Assembly (NCBI GenBank): GCA_944358275.1
Contig: CALVQZ010000134.1
Span: 1 to 8,091 of the forward strand
Source: an uncultured Bacilli bacterium
GTDB taxonomy: Bacteria > Bacillota_I > Bacilli_A > RF39 > UBA660
Reading direction: 5' to 3'
Length of the DNA: 8,091 nucleotides
This document shows, piece after piece, positions 1 to 6,891 of the stretch (within the stretch, counting starts at the first letter, position 1; every line of letters starts with the position of its first letter). Below the pieces are notes generated by a model. That model saw nothing but the letters and a program-made list of their open reading frames with translations, searched no databases and was not told the DNA's origin. Made by a program: the position numbers and the translations under genes.

Positions 1-170
1 TGAAACATTTAACATTTGAACAAAGAAAAGTAATTTCTTCTGATGTATCACACGAATATAAACTGAAATATATTGGAAAAATTTTAATATCTAATCCAAC
101 TAATATGTCAAAAGAAGTTAAAAGAAATAGAGTAAAGTTTCAAAATCGATGTAAAAGAACTCAAAGATAG
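1..170 (+). pseudogene. IS30-like transposase N-terminal fragment
   Basis: Reading from base 3, the frame encodes about 55 residues opening with KHLTFEQRKVI, followed by a helix-turn-helix-like stretch ending SKEVKRNR, and stops at TAG (168-170). This opening and the 'SKEVKRNR' recognition-helix end are typical of the N-terminal DNA-binding domain of IS30-family transposases. The window begins with 'tg' immediately before AAA CAT, so the true ATG may start one base outside the window. After the TAG the same frame continues with SYICIVC, which resembles the Cys-containing segment that usually follows in this family, so the TAG is probably an acquired nonsense mutation. The catalytic DDE domain of an IS30 transposase is absent: the adjoining DDE-like sequence belongs to another family. 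Family assignment is by eye from motifs. Confidence 0.55.
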
Positions 171-184
171 TCTTATATTTGTAT

Positions 185-709
185 AGTTTGTAAAATTAGA
201 TACAAAAATTTTGTCAAACTAATAAAATGACCTATGGTAATGAAAAATTTTACCAATATACTGCTATAGATGAATTCCCTAGATTTAGATATATTCAAAT
301 ATACAATGAAAATTCAACATATATTTCAAAAAAATTCATGCAAGAAGTTATAAAATTTTTCCCTTTTGATGTTAAATGTGTTAGAACAGATAATGCTTTA
401 GAATTTGCGCGCAGACTAGATAAAAAAAAAAAAACATTGTTCGAAACATATTTAAAACAGTGTAATACCAATTATAATCTTATCAAACCTTACATAGTTA
501 ACCATAATGGTAAGGATAACGAAAGATTTTATAAAAATTGCCTTTTTAGTTCACTTGAAGATTCTAGGAAACAAGCACGAAGATATCTTAATGGATATAT
601 CAAGTTTCATACTCACTATAAACTGGAAATCTTCAAGTGAATTCCTTCGTAATTATATCAAATAAGGCCATTTTTTTATCGTGACTTTGTCTCTTCTATT
701 TGACAAACT
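185..709 (+). mobile_element. Decayed IS481/IS3-like insertion sequence relic with imperfect terminal inverted repeats
   Basis: The left end (185 onward) reads AGTTTGTAAAATTAGA. The reverse complement of the right end (from 709 inward) reads AGTTTGTCAAATAGAA. Both continue with ACAAA, then an ATAAAA tract and TGACC (left) or TGGCC (right), so similarity extends about 45 bases with small gaps. Between the ends lies only the C-terminal part of a DDE transposase (227-665). The 5' half of its gene is missing, which makes this an internal-deletion derivative about 525 bp long. It begins just beyond the IS30-like fragment and may have inserted into that gene. No clear target-site duplication is visible. 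It cannot encode a functional transposase. Confidence 0.5.
227..665 (+). pseudogene. Truncated, frameshifted DDE (rve) transposase, IS481/IS3-like
   Basis: The main frame (227-640) gives 137 residues with the rve-domain sequence FYQYTAIDEFPRFRY, the second catalytic Asp in CVRTDN (Asp55) and the HNGK motif (93-96). Intact relatives begin well upstream with the first catalytic Asp and carry a Glu directly after HNGK (HNGK-VERSHR-KDNE..F). Here HNGK runs straight into DNERFYKN, so the Glu-bearing segment is missing. The usual C-terminal 'NWKSPNEFL' is found in another frame: from 621 the sequence reads NWKSSSEFLRNYIK and stops at TAA (663-665), so a frameshift lies around 610-620. A run of 13 A (422-434) lies inside the frame. 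Loss of the N-terminus and two catalytic acids plus a frameshift make it clearly non-functional. The family call rests on recalled motifs. Confidence 0.75.
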
Positions 710-716
710 TACAAAG

Positions 717-763
717 AAAAAATTTGCAAATAAAAGCTTAAAAATACTCTTTGCAAATTTTTT
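717..763. terminator. Bidirectional rho-independent terminator
   Basis: A perfect 14-bp inverted repeat (717-730 with 750-763) encloses a 19-base loop. The arms have an A-rich outer part and the core TTTGCAAA. On the minus strand the hairpin starts 2 bases after the DUF1292 stop codon and its 3' arm ends in a T run, so it terminates that gene. On the plus strand it also ends in TTTTTT and would stop read-through from the transposase relic. It is AT-rich, so the strength is uncertain, but the symmetry is perfect. Confidence 0.7.
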
Positions 764-765
764 AC

Positions 766-1101
766 CTAATCTTCATATAAAATTTTATCTGCTTTACCCG
801 CAAGTTCTTCAAATAATTTATCATCATCTATAGACTTAAATATCTCTTTTCCATCTTCATCTTTTGTAATTTCTAATAAACATACGATAGGTTCTTCTTC
901 ACAATTACATTCATGGTGATGTGAATCGCATTTATGATCTTTATCTTTTTTATCACAACACTCATCACTACAATTGCAAGTATCAAATTCTGTTAATATC
1001 GCATATCTTTTATTATTATGACTAAATTCTTTTAATATTAACATATCATATTCATTACCTTTTTCGTCTTGCATTTTTACTAAACAATTATCATTATCCA
1101 T
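766..1101 (-). CDS. DUF1292 family protein with Cys/His-rich insert
   Basis: A 111-residue acidic, soluble protein. Residues 8-41 (VKMQDEKGNEYDMLILKEF, then KRYAILTEFD) and 71-108 (PIVCLLEITKDEDG, then a FEEL-type helix) match the two halves of the short DUF1292 fold found in Bacillota, where the usual pattern is a 'DEDGNE..F.VL..F..DGKEYAVL' strand pair and a final 'E.FE.V...' helix. Function is unknown for the family. Between the halves (residues 42-67) lie seven Cys (42, 44, 48, 49, 58, 65, 67) and four His (56, 61-63), a possible metal-binding segment. No membrane segment or signal peptide is visible. An SD-like AGGAAAGAGGA precedes the ATG, a good promoter lies at 1150-1178 and a terminator follows immediately, so it looks monocistronic. 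Confidence 0.8.
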   Translation of the reverse strand: MDNDNCLVKMQDEKGNEYDMLILKEFSHNNKRYAILTEFDTCNCSDECCDKKDKDHKCDSHHHECNCEEEPIVCLLEITKDEDGKEIFKSIDDDKLFEELAGKADKILYED

Positions 1102-1149
1102 ATCAATTCCTCTTTCCTAATTTTAATGCACGTACTTATGCATGACTAA

Positions 1150-1178
1150 ATTATATCATCTATTATTTATAAATGCAA
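1150..1178 (-). promoter_or_regulatory. Sigma-A type promoter for the DUF1292 gene
   Basis: On the minus strand TTGCAT (1173-1178) and TATAAT (1150-1155) are separated by exactly 17 bases. The -10 box lies about 50 bases upstream of the ATG at 1101. The -35 box sits only 8 bases past the stop codon of the upstream DUF421 gene. A 5-bp inverted repeat, ATGCA/TGCAT, at 1126-1143 lies just downstream, around or after the expected transcript start, and could be an operator or mRNA hairpin; it is too short to assert. Confidence 0.7.
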
Positions 1179-1185
1179 TTTTAAC

Positions 1186-1815
1186 TTAATTTCTTTTTAT
1201 TATAAAGCATTTATTATTTTTATAAAATGCATAAAAAACATTACTTAATTCTGTATTCTGCTTTTTTAATATATCTAATAACCACTCTTCTTTCTTATTT
1301 ATATCTACAAGCGTTTCATATTGTATTTTCCCATCTAATATTAAGGGTAGAGGATAAATATTTTTATTATCATATAAGAATATAGATAATTTACCATTAT
1401 TCTCGAGAATCGCATATTCAATTTCATCTAATGTTTTAATTCCCTTATCTCTTATTTGAGAAAGTAAATCTTCAATACCATATCTTTGTCGTTCCATCTC
1501 TTTAAAATTTACTTTACCAGATTTAATTATTAAAGAGGGTTTTGAGTCTACAAGTTGTTTTATTTTAGTACTTTTTAAAGATAAATATGAGATTAAAACT
1601 TGCATTCCAACTATTATTGTAGTTGGTATTAAAGTAACAAGAAGAGGTTCATTATATTTTTCAATTGCTAAAGTTGCAAATTGTGCGAAAAGAACAGAAA
1701 CAAGTAAATCATTGACACCTAACTCACCTATTTCTCTTTTTCCCATTATTCTAAATAATATTAAAAATAAAAAGTAATATAACAATGTTCTAAAGATTAT
1801 AATACCAATATTCAT
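1186..1815 (-). CDS. DUF421 (YetF-like) membrane protein
   Basis: 209 residues. Three hydrophobic segments (about 5-23, 33-51 and 57-78) form an N-terminal membrane domain, with the family signature FRIMGKREIGELGVNDLLV (residues 21-39) on the loop after the first helix. The cytoplasmic C-terminal part includes SLIIKSGKVNFKEMERQRYG and the typical DLLSQIRDKGI plus EIEYAILENNGKLSIF (residues 116-146), which define DUF421/YetF proteins. The biochemical role is unknown; the family is widespread in Bacillota, with YetF of Bacillus subtilis as the reference. Length is ordinary for the family. The ATG is preceded by GGTGAT at a short spacing, a weak but acceptable ribosome site. No strong terminator follows; the DUF1292 gene downstream on the same strand has its own promoter. 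Confidence 0.85.
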   Translation of the reverse strand: MNIGIIIFRTLLYYFLFLILFRIMGKREIGELGVNDLLVSVLFAQFATLAIEKYNEPLLVTLIPTTIIVGMQVLISYLSLKSTKIKQLVDSKPSLIIKSGKVNFKEMERQRYGIEDLLSQIRDKGIKTLDEIEYAILENNGKLSIFLYDNKNIYPLPLILDGKIQYETLVDINKKEEWLLDILKKQNTELSNVFYAFYKNNKCFIIKRN

Positions 1816-1887
1816 AGTATCACCAATATAATATTGAACAAATTCATATTTTATTATTCACTTTAATATTATATTTTAGGAGGCATT

Positions 1888-2241
1888 ATGAAAAAATTTA
1901 TAAAACCATTTTTGTATTCGTTAGGAATATTACTTGTATTTACATTTATTTTAACTATTTTTAACTATATTGGGCTTATTTCTTTTTTTGCTCTTAAGGT
2001 ATGTAAAGTAATAATTCCAATAGTATCTTATTTTATTGCTGGATTTTTAATTGGTAAGAATAGTGATAAAAAAGGATGGTTAAGTGGTATAGAAATAGGT
2101 TTAATTTTAGTAATTACATCATTTGCTATAAATCTTGTTTTAAATACAAAACTATCTATAGGTTTAATATTATATTATATAGGTTTGTTATCTATATGTG
2201 TACTTGGTAGTATGCTTGGTATAAACAGAAAAAAAGATTAA
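1888..2241 (+). CDS. TIGR04086-type small integral membrane protein
   Basis: 117 residues, mostly hydrophobic, with about four membrane-spanning segments (about 7-29, 41-57, 67-86 and 92-112). A positively charged N-terminus (MKKFIK) and C-terminal tail (NRKKD) suggest both ends face the cytoplasm. The central AGFLIGKNSDKKGWLSGIEIG (residues 51-71), where a small-residue helix is followed by a charged 'GxxxxxKGW..G' turn, matches the TIGR04086 family of Bacillota membrane proteins of unknown function. A perfect AGGAGG (1878-1883) sits four bases before the ATG. The gene is divergent from the DUF421 gene and convergent with the phosphohexomutase, sharing a terminator with the latter. Only a weak promoter candidate (TTCATA at 1843-1848, TATTAT at 1867-1872) is visible upstream. 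Confidence 0.7.
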   Translation: MKKFIKPFLYSLGILLVFTFILTIFNYIGLISFFALKVCKVIIPIVSYFIAGFLIGKNSDKKGWLSGIEIGLILVITSFAINLVLNTKLSIGLILYYIGLLSICVLGSMLGINRKKD

Positions 2242-2264
2242 AACTCGTTTCATAACGAGTTTTT
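2240..2264. terminator. Shared bidirectional terminator between convergent genes
   Basis: AAAACTCGTT (2240-2249) and AACGAGTTTT (2254-2263) form a perfect 10-bp stem with a 4-base loop, followed by a T on the plus strand (five T in all). It starts inside the TAA of the TIGR04086-type gene. The phosphohexomutase stop codon TGA (complement of 2250-2252) lies in the loop, so the hairpin also overlaps that gene's last codons on the minus strand. Confidence 0.8.
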
Positions 2265-3629
2265 AAAACTTTCTATAATATTACAAAATTCATTTTTTAT
2301 ACTTTCTAATCTTTCTTTAGTAGATGCTTCAAATCTTGCTGTTACATTTGGTCCTGTATTAGAGCATCTTACTAGTGCCCATCCATCATCAAAGTATACT
2401 TTTACTCCATCAATTTCAGATATTGTATAATTTTTACTTATACAATATTCTTTTATCTTTTTTACAACTTCATGTTTTTTATCATCAGAAAATGCATATT
2501 TAATCTCACTAGTAGCATAATACTTATTTATATCATTTAACATGCTACTTAATGGAATATCTTTTTTAGACATTACTTCTAATAATTTAAGTCCTGCATA
2601 TAAACCACTTGTTATTGGTGGAAAATTATCATTAAAGTATATATGTCCAGAATATTCTACTCCAAACAATATATCATTTTTCATGACTGCATCCATCATA
2701 TAAGATGCACCTGTTCTATTTTCATACGGAGTAGCACCTAATTTAACTATTTCATCTTTTACTATTTTAGAACATTTTATATCATATAATGCTTTTTTAT
2801 TAGTACTATTCTTTAACAATTCTCTAAGAATAACTACTGCATATTCATCTGATGTCATCATTTTTCCATTTTCATATACAAAACCTGCTCTATCTCCATC
2901 GCCATCAAAACCTATACCAACATCACAATTACATTCTACTACTTTCTTCTTTAAATCAGTAATATTTTCTTCAACTATTGGATCAGGATGATGATTTGGA
3001 AAATTACCATCAGATTCATCATAAAGCATTACTAAATCGATTGGGAACATACTATATAATTCTTTTGCAAAAAGAGATGTTGTACCATTACCACAATCTA
3101 GTACTACTTTTAATCTTCTATTTCCAAAATTTAGATTTTTCTTAAATAAATCAAAATACTCTTCTTTAATATCGTATCTATATAAAGTACCATTACCATC
3201 TACGAAGTTACCATTTTTAATAAAATCTCTAAACTTATATATTTCTTCTCCTTTAGCATTACCTACTTCATCAAAAGAAAACTTAAAACCATTATCTTCT
3301 TTTGGATTATGACTTGCAGTTATCATAATTCCAGGATTTATTTCTTTTTTAATTCTTGCATAATAAAGCATAGGTGTAGTAACTAACCCTAAATCCATTA
3401 CATTTACACCTGTACTTAATATACCCTTTGTTAATGCTTCATTTAAAGAATTTGAACTTAATCTATTATCGTGCCCTATTAAGCATATATTCTGATTTAT
3501 ACTTTTTAAATAACTTCCATAAGCCTTACCTATTGTATAACTAACATCTTCATTTATATCATTAGGGTATTTGCCTCTTATATCATATTCTCTAAATATA
3601 TTATCTTTTATATCTTTTGTTAAATTCAT
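2250..3629 (-). CDS. Phosphomannomutase/phosphoglucomutase (alpha-D-phosphohexomutase)
   Basis: 459 residues, the usual length for ManB/AlgC-type enzymes, which interconvert hexose 6-phosphate and 1-phosphate in the cytoplasm and feed nucleotide-sugar synthesis for cell-surface polymers. All four domains are visible: REYDIRG at 13-19; the phosphoserine loop TASHNP (104-109, Ser106) followed by GFK (114-116); the Mg2+ loop DGDGDR (242-247); the sugar-specificity loop EYSGH (325-329); and the C-terminal phosphate-binding loop RCSNTGPN (421-428). Lys285 is also present. The motif usually written TGHS reads TGAS here (306-309), so the His expected at 308 is Ala. The start ATG has AGGTGAT upstream and its own promoter at 3646-3675. 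It is monocistronic by position; mannose versus glucose preference cannot be decided. Confidence 0.93.
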   Translation of the reverse strand: MNLTKDIKDNIFREYDIRGKYPNDINEDVSYTIGKAYGSYLKSINQNICLIGHDNRLSSNSLNEALTKGILSTGVNVMDLGLVTTPMLYYARIKKEINPGIMITASHNPKEDNGFKFSFDEVGNAKGEEIYKFRDFIKNGNFVDGNGTLYRYDIKEEYFDLFKKNLNFGNRRLKVVLDCGNGTTSLFAKELYSMFPIDLVMLYDESDGNFPNHHPDPIVEENITDLKKKVVECNCDVGIGFDGDGDRAGFVYENGKMMTSDEYAVVILRELLKNSTNKKALYDIKCSKIVKDEIVKLGATPYENRTGASYMMDAVMKNDILFGVEYSGHIYFNDNFPPITSGLYAGLKLLEVMSKKDIPLSSMLNDINKYYATSEIKYAFSDDKKHEVVKKIKEYCISKNYTISEIDGVKVYFDDGWALVRCSNTGPNVTARFEASTKERLESIKNEFCNIIESFKNSL

Positions 3630-3645
3630 TCTATCACCTAGTTTA

Positions 3646-3675
3646 ATTATACATTATTAAATAATAAAAATGCAA
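3646..3675 (-). promoter_or_regulatory. Sigma-A type promoter for the phosphohexomutase gene
   Basis: Minus-strand TTGCAT (3670-3675) and TATAAT (3646-3651) are 18 bases apart, and the -10 box is 16 bases upstream of the ATG at 3629. The leader would thus be very short, with AGGTGAT as its ribosome site. The promoter lies just after the end of the kinase-like gene, so the phosphohexomutase need not depend on the valS operon. No strong terminator separates them, however, and read-through is possible. Confidence 0.65.
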
Positions 3676-3698
3676 ATAAAATTACTTATTTACATTCT

Positions 3699-4364
3699 TT
3701 ATCTTATTTTTCCAATATTATCAATTAAAGTTAAAGGATCTTCTTCACTAATTAAACACGTATTTTCTATTATAAATTCTCTTATATTTTTTAACTCTTC
3801 TTTAGTATATTCACACTCTTCTATCTTTGAAAGTAAGATTTTCCTTAATTGAAAGAAGAAGTAAGAATATATTTTTGCTGAACTAATGTGTTTATCATCA
3901 CCTACTATAATATACTTACCATCTAAATCTATTAGTTTAACATCATCGTCCTTATATAAAACATTATTAGCATTTAGATCTAAATTATAAATACCTCTTT
4001 GTACTAGTTTTTCATTATAATATATTGCTTTTTTAAAATTAGATAATATTCTTGATATACTTTCTTCTTTAATATTTTTAAATGTTTTATATCCTTCAAA
4101 ATATGGATATATTACACCAACTATTTTACCATTTAATTCTATAATTCCTTCGGGTAAATACACATCATCTATATATTCTTGTCTATCACAAAGCATTTGT
4201 ATTTGTACTTTATCTATACTAGATGTACCATCAAATCTATTGAATTTTCTAAAATGATCTAAATAATCTTTATCAAACTTAAGAAATTTATTATTTAAAA
4301 CGTATGTAAATCCAAACTTTGTATATTTCTTATATTCTCTTTTACTAATTTTTAATATTCTCAT
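3699..4364 (-). CDS. Small protein-kinase-fold protein of unknown function
   Basis: 221 residues, soluble. The central part carries a kinase-like catalytic core: GIYNLDLNANNVLY (124-137) resembles the 'HGDLHxxNIL' loop of aminoglycoside-phosphotransferase and lipopolysaccharide-kinase-like proteins, with Asp129 as putative base and Asn134 as metal ligand. VKLIDLDG (142-149) resembles the 'LIDFDG' metal-binding segment (Asp146). Before it, GIIELNGKIVGVIYPYFEG (73-91) looks like the last N-lobe strands and hinge. The N-terminal lobe is short, no glycine-rich loop is obvious, and Lys29 is only a candidate ATP-binding lysine. The His or Arg usual in the catalytic loop is replaced (NLDL). The ATG lies one base after the valS stop with no clear SD, implying coupling to valS. 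The substrate is unknown and activity is not certain. Confidence 0.65.
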   Translation of the reverse strand: MRILKISKREYKKYTKFGFTYVLNNKFLKFDKDYLDHFRKFNRFDGTSSIDKVQIQMLCDRQEYIDDVYLPEGIIELNGKIVGVIYPYFEGYKTFKNIKEESISRILSNFKKAIYYNEKLVQRGIYNLDLNANNVLYKDDDVKLIDLDGKYIIVGDDKHISSAKIYSYFFFQLRKILLSKIEECEYTKEELKNIREFIIENTCLISEEDPLTLIDNIGKIR

Positions 4365-4365
4365 A

Positions 4366-6891
4366 CTATTTATATTTTTCTAACAACTTCTTTAATTTTT
4401 CTTTTTCTTCTTCTAATTTTTCTTTTTCTAAATTTACTAATTCTTTTGGTGCTTTATTTACATATCCTTCATTAGATAATAGTTTTTCTCTTCTTTCTAT
4501 GTTTGATTTTAAAGTATTTATTTCTTTATTTATAAGTTCCATATTTTCTTCTTTTTCATAATATATAGTCATAGAGTAATCATATTCATTTACATCATAT
4601 CCATTTATATCTTGCTTTTCATCTACTAATCTATCTGTTAATCTTAAAACTTTAATTATAAGACTATAATCATTTTTATTATTTATTTTTACTTTTGAAG
4701 TTTTAGGTATTCCATTTTCTCCACATATATTTCTAAATTTCTTTATAAATGAAATAGATTTTTCTGTTAACTCGTATTCATCTTTAAATATTTGATTTTT
4801 ATTATATTTAGGATACTCACTTATCATTATAGATTCTTTTTCTTTAATAGGTAAATATTGGTATAATTCTTCTGTTACATATGGCATAAATGGATGAAGC
4901 ATTTTAAGAATACCAGAAAGTACATAACAAAGTGTACTTTTTGTAGAAATATCACTATTACTAAATTTAGACATTTCTATATAATTATCACAAAAGTCAT
5001 CCCAAATAAATGAATATAAAACGCTTGATACATTATTGAATTCGTATTTTTCCATATATTTAGTTACTTCTTTTATAGTTTTATTGTATTTTGTTAATAT
5101 CCATTTATCGTGAGTATTTAAACAAGATAAATCTATTTCTTTTAAAGAGTCTATATTCATTAAGCAATATCTAGATGCATTCCATAATTTATTTATAAAA
5201 TTCCACGTAGATTTTATCTTTTCTTCATCATATCTTAAATCTTGTCCATTACTTGTAGATGTAGATAAGAAGTATCTTAAACTATCACAACCATATTCTT
5301 CTATAATATCCATAGGATCTACTCCATTACCAAGTGATTTAGACATTTTTCTTCCTTGTTTATCTCTAATAAGGCCATGAATTAGACATTCTTTAAATGG
5401 TCTTTCATTCATAAAATGCAAACCTTGAAAAGTCATTCTATTTACCCAAAAAGGAATAATATCATATCCAGTTACAAGTACATCGTTTGGATAATGTCTT
5501 TTTAGTAAATCTGTATCTTCTTTCCAACCAAGTGTAGAAAAAGGCCATAATGCACTTGAAAACCACGTATCTAATACATCGGGATCTTGTACCCATCCTT
5601 CTTCTTTTGGAGCTTCATATCCAACATATACTTCTTCTTCTTTATACCATGCTGGAATTTTATGTCCCCACCATAATTGACGAGATATACACCAATCATA
5701 TGTTATTTCCATCCAGTGATTCATAATTTTTTCATAACGAGATGGAACAAAGTTTACTTTTGTATTTTTATCTTTTTGATTTTCTAATACTCTATCTGCA
5801 AGAGGCCTCATTTTAACAAACCATTGTTTAGATAAATAAGGTTCAATCATAACATTAGTTCTTTCGCTATGACCAACCGAATGAGTTATTTCTTCTATAT
5901 CTATTAGTAAGTCTTTTTCTTTTAATTCTTGTACTAATCTTTCTCTTGCAACAAATCTACCTAATCCATTATAATGAAGTGCATTTTCATTCATCGTACC
6001 ATCTTTATTTATTACTTTAATTCTTTCTAGATTGTGTCTATTTCCAACTTCAAAGTCATTAGGATCGTGTGCGGGAGTTATTTTAACAACACCTGTACCA
6101 AACTCCATATCAGCATGTTCATCACCTATTATCGGAATGAGTTTATTGACGATTGGAAGAACTACATTTTTTCCAATTAGTTTATTATATCTTTCATCAT
6201 TAGGGTTTACTGCGACAGCTGTATCTCCAAATAATGTTTCTGGTCTTGTAGTTGCAACTTCTAGATAATCATCAGTACCTTCTATCATATATTTAATATG
6301 ATAAAATGCACCCTTTACATCTTTATATATAACTTCTTCATTAGATATTGCAGTCATTGCTTCAGGGTCCCAGTTGATTATTCTCTCTCCTCTATATATA
6401 AGTCCTTCATTATATAATGTTACAAATACATGTTTTACAGCATTAGAAAGTCCTTCATCTAAAGTAAATCTTTCTTTAGAGTAATCTAGACTAAGTCCTA
6501 GTTTAGCCCATTGTGAATGAATATTATCTGCATACTCTTTCTTCCAATCCCATGCATATTTTAACCACTCATCTCTAGTCATACCTCTTGGATTAAATCC
6601 CATATCTTTTAATTTTTTATCTACCTTAGCTTGAGTAGCAATACCAGCATGATCCATACCAGGAAGCCATAATGTATCATATCCTTGCATTCTTTTATAA
6701 CGAATTATTATATCTTGTATAGTAGTATCCCAAGCATGCCCCAAATGTAGTTTACCAGTTACATTTGGAGGAGGAATAACTATAGTAAATGGCTCTTTAG
6801 TTAAATCCCCTGATTTAAAATAATCTTTCTTAAGCCAATTTTCATACTTTCCTTCTTCTACTTGTTTGTGTGAATATTTACTTTCTAACAT
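4366..6891 (-). CDS. valS: Valyl-tRNA synthetase
   Basis: Charges tRNA-Val with valine in the cytoplasm and hydrolyses mischarged Thr-tRNA-Val. From the chosen start it has 841 residues, slightly shorter than Bacillus ValRS (about 880). Visible are the HIGH box HLGH (49-52, after PPNVTGKL) and the CP1 editing domain with ATTRPET (213-219) and TPAHDPNDFEVG (272-283). Then come CISRQLWWGH (401-410), DPDVLDTWFSS (436-446), the ValRS-type GYDIIPFW (475-482), KMSKS (515-519), an anticodon-binding helical domain and a Lys/Glu-rich C-terminal coiled coil (about 782-841). The frame is open to an ATG at 6918, but AAAGGAAG (6899-6906) fits the ATG at 6891 (7-base spacing), which gives a normal N-terminus (MLESKYSHKQVEEGKYENW). 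It overlaps the HD gene by 14 bases and is followed after one base by the kinase-like gene. Confidence 0.97.
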   Translation of the reverse strand: MLESKYSHKQVEEGKYENWLKKDYFKSGDLTKEPFTIVIPPPNVTGKLHLGHAWDTTIQDIIIRYKRMQGYDTLWLPGMDHAGIATQAKVDKKLKDMGFNPRGMTRDEWLKYAWDWKKEYADNIHSQWAKLGLSLDYSKERFTLDEGLSNAVKHVFVTLYNEGLIYRGERIINWDPEAMTAISNEEVIYKDVKGAFYHIKYMIEGTDDYLEVATTRPETLFGDTAVAVNPNDERYNKLIGKNVVLPIVNKLIPIIGDEHADMEFGTGVVKITPAHDPNDFEVGNRHNLERIKVINKDGTMNENALHYNGLGRFVARERLVQELKEKDLLIDIEEITHSVGHSERTNVMIEPYLSKQWFVKMRPLADRVLENQKDKNTKVNFVPSRYEKIMNHWMEITYDWCISRQLWWGHKIPAWYKEEEVYVGYEAPKEEGWVQDPDVLDTWFSSALWPFSTLGWKEDTDLLKRHYPNDVLVTGYDIIPFWVNRMTFQGLHFMNERPFKECLIHGLIRDKQGRKMSKSLGNGVDPMDIIEEYGCDSLRYFLSTSTSNGQDLRYDEEKIKSTWNFINKLWNASRYCLMNIDSLKEIDLSCLNTHDKWILTKYNKTIKEVTKYMEKYEFNNVSSVLYSFIWDDFCDNYIEMSKFSNSDISTKSTLCYVLSGILKMLHPFMPYVTEELYQYLPIKEKESIMISEYPKYNKNQIFKDEYELTEKSISFIKKFRNICGENGIPKTSKVKINNKNDYSLIIKVLRLTDRLVDEKQDINGYDVNEYDYSMTIYYEKEENMELINKEINTLKSNIERREKLLSNEGYVNKAPKELVNLEKEKLEEEKEKLKKLLEKYK

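Noticed and set aside
185..220. AGTTTG/CAAACT inverted repeat (185-190 with 215-220) as a separate hairpin
   Set aside because: Better explained as part of the left end of the insertion-sequence relic; a six-bp arm with a 24-base loop is weak.
1..710. Accessory or defence system near the transposon relics
   Set aside because: Only degraded transposase pieces are present; no nuclease, methylase, toxin-antitoxin, CRISPR repeat or integrase attachment site is visible.
2250..3629. Possible use of TGA as Trp (Mollicutes code), suggested by the AT-richness
   Set aside because: The phosphohexomutase ends in TGA at the normal family length and the expected Trp positions in valS are TGG, so the standard bacterial code holds.
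3676..3693. AAATAA/TTATTT inverted repeat after the kinase-like gene, as an operon terminator
   Set aside because: Six A-T pairs only, and it overlaps the phosphohexomutase -35 region; too weak to call.
3670..3852. Plus-strand open frame of 60 codons
   Set aside because: It overlaps the kinase-like gene and the phosphohexomutase promoter on the opposite strand, has no ribosome site, and its composition is that of a shadow frame.
6032..6268. Plus-strand open frame of 78 codons
   Set aside because: It lies wholly inside the valS editing-domain region on the opposite strand and has no start signals or family resemblance.
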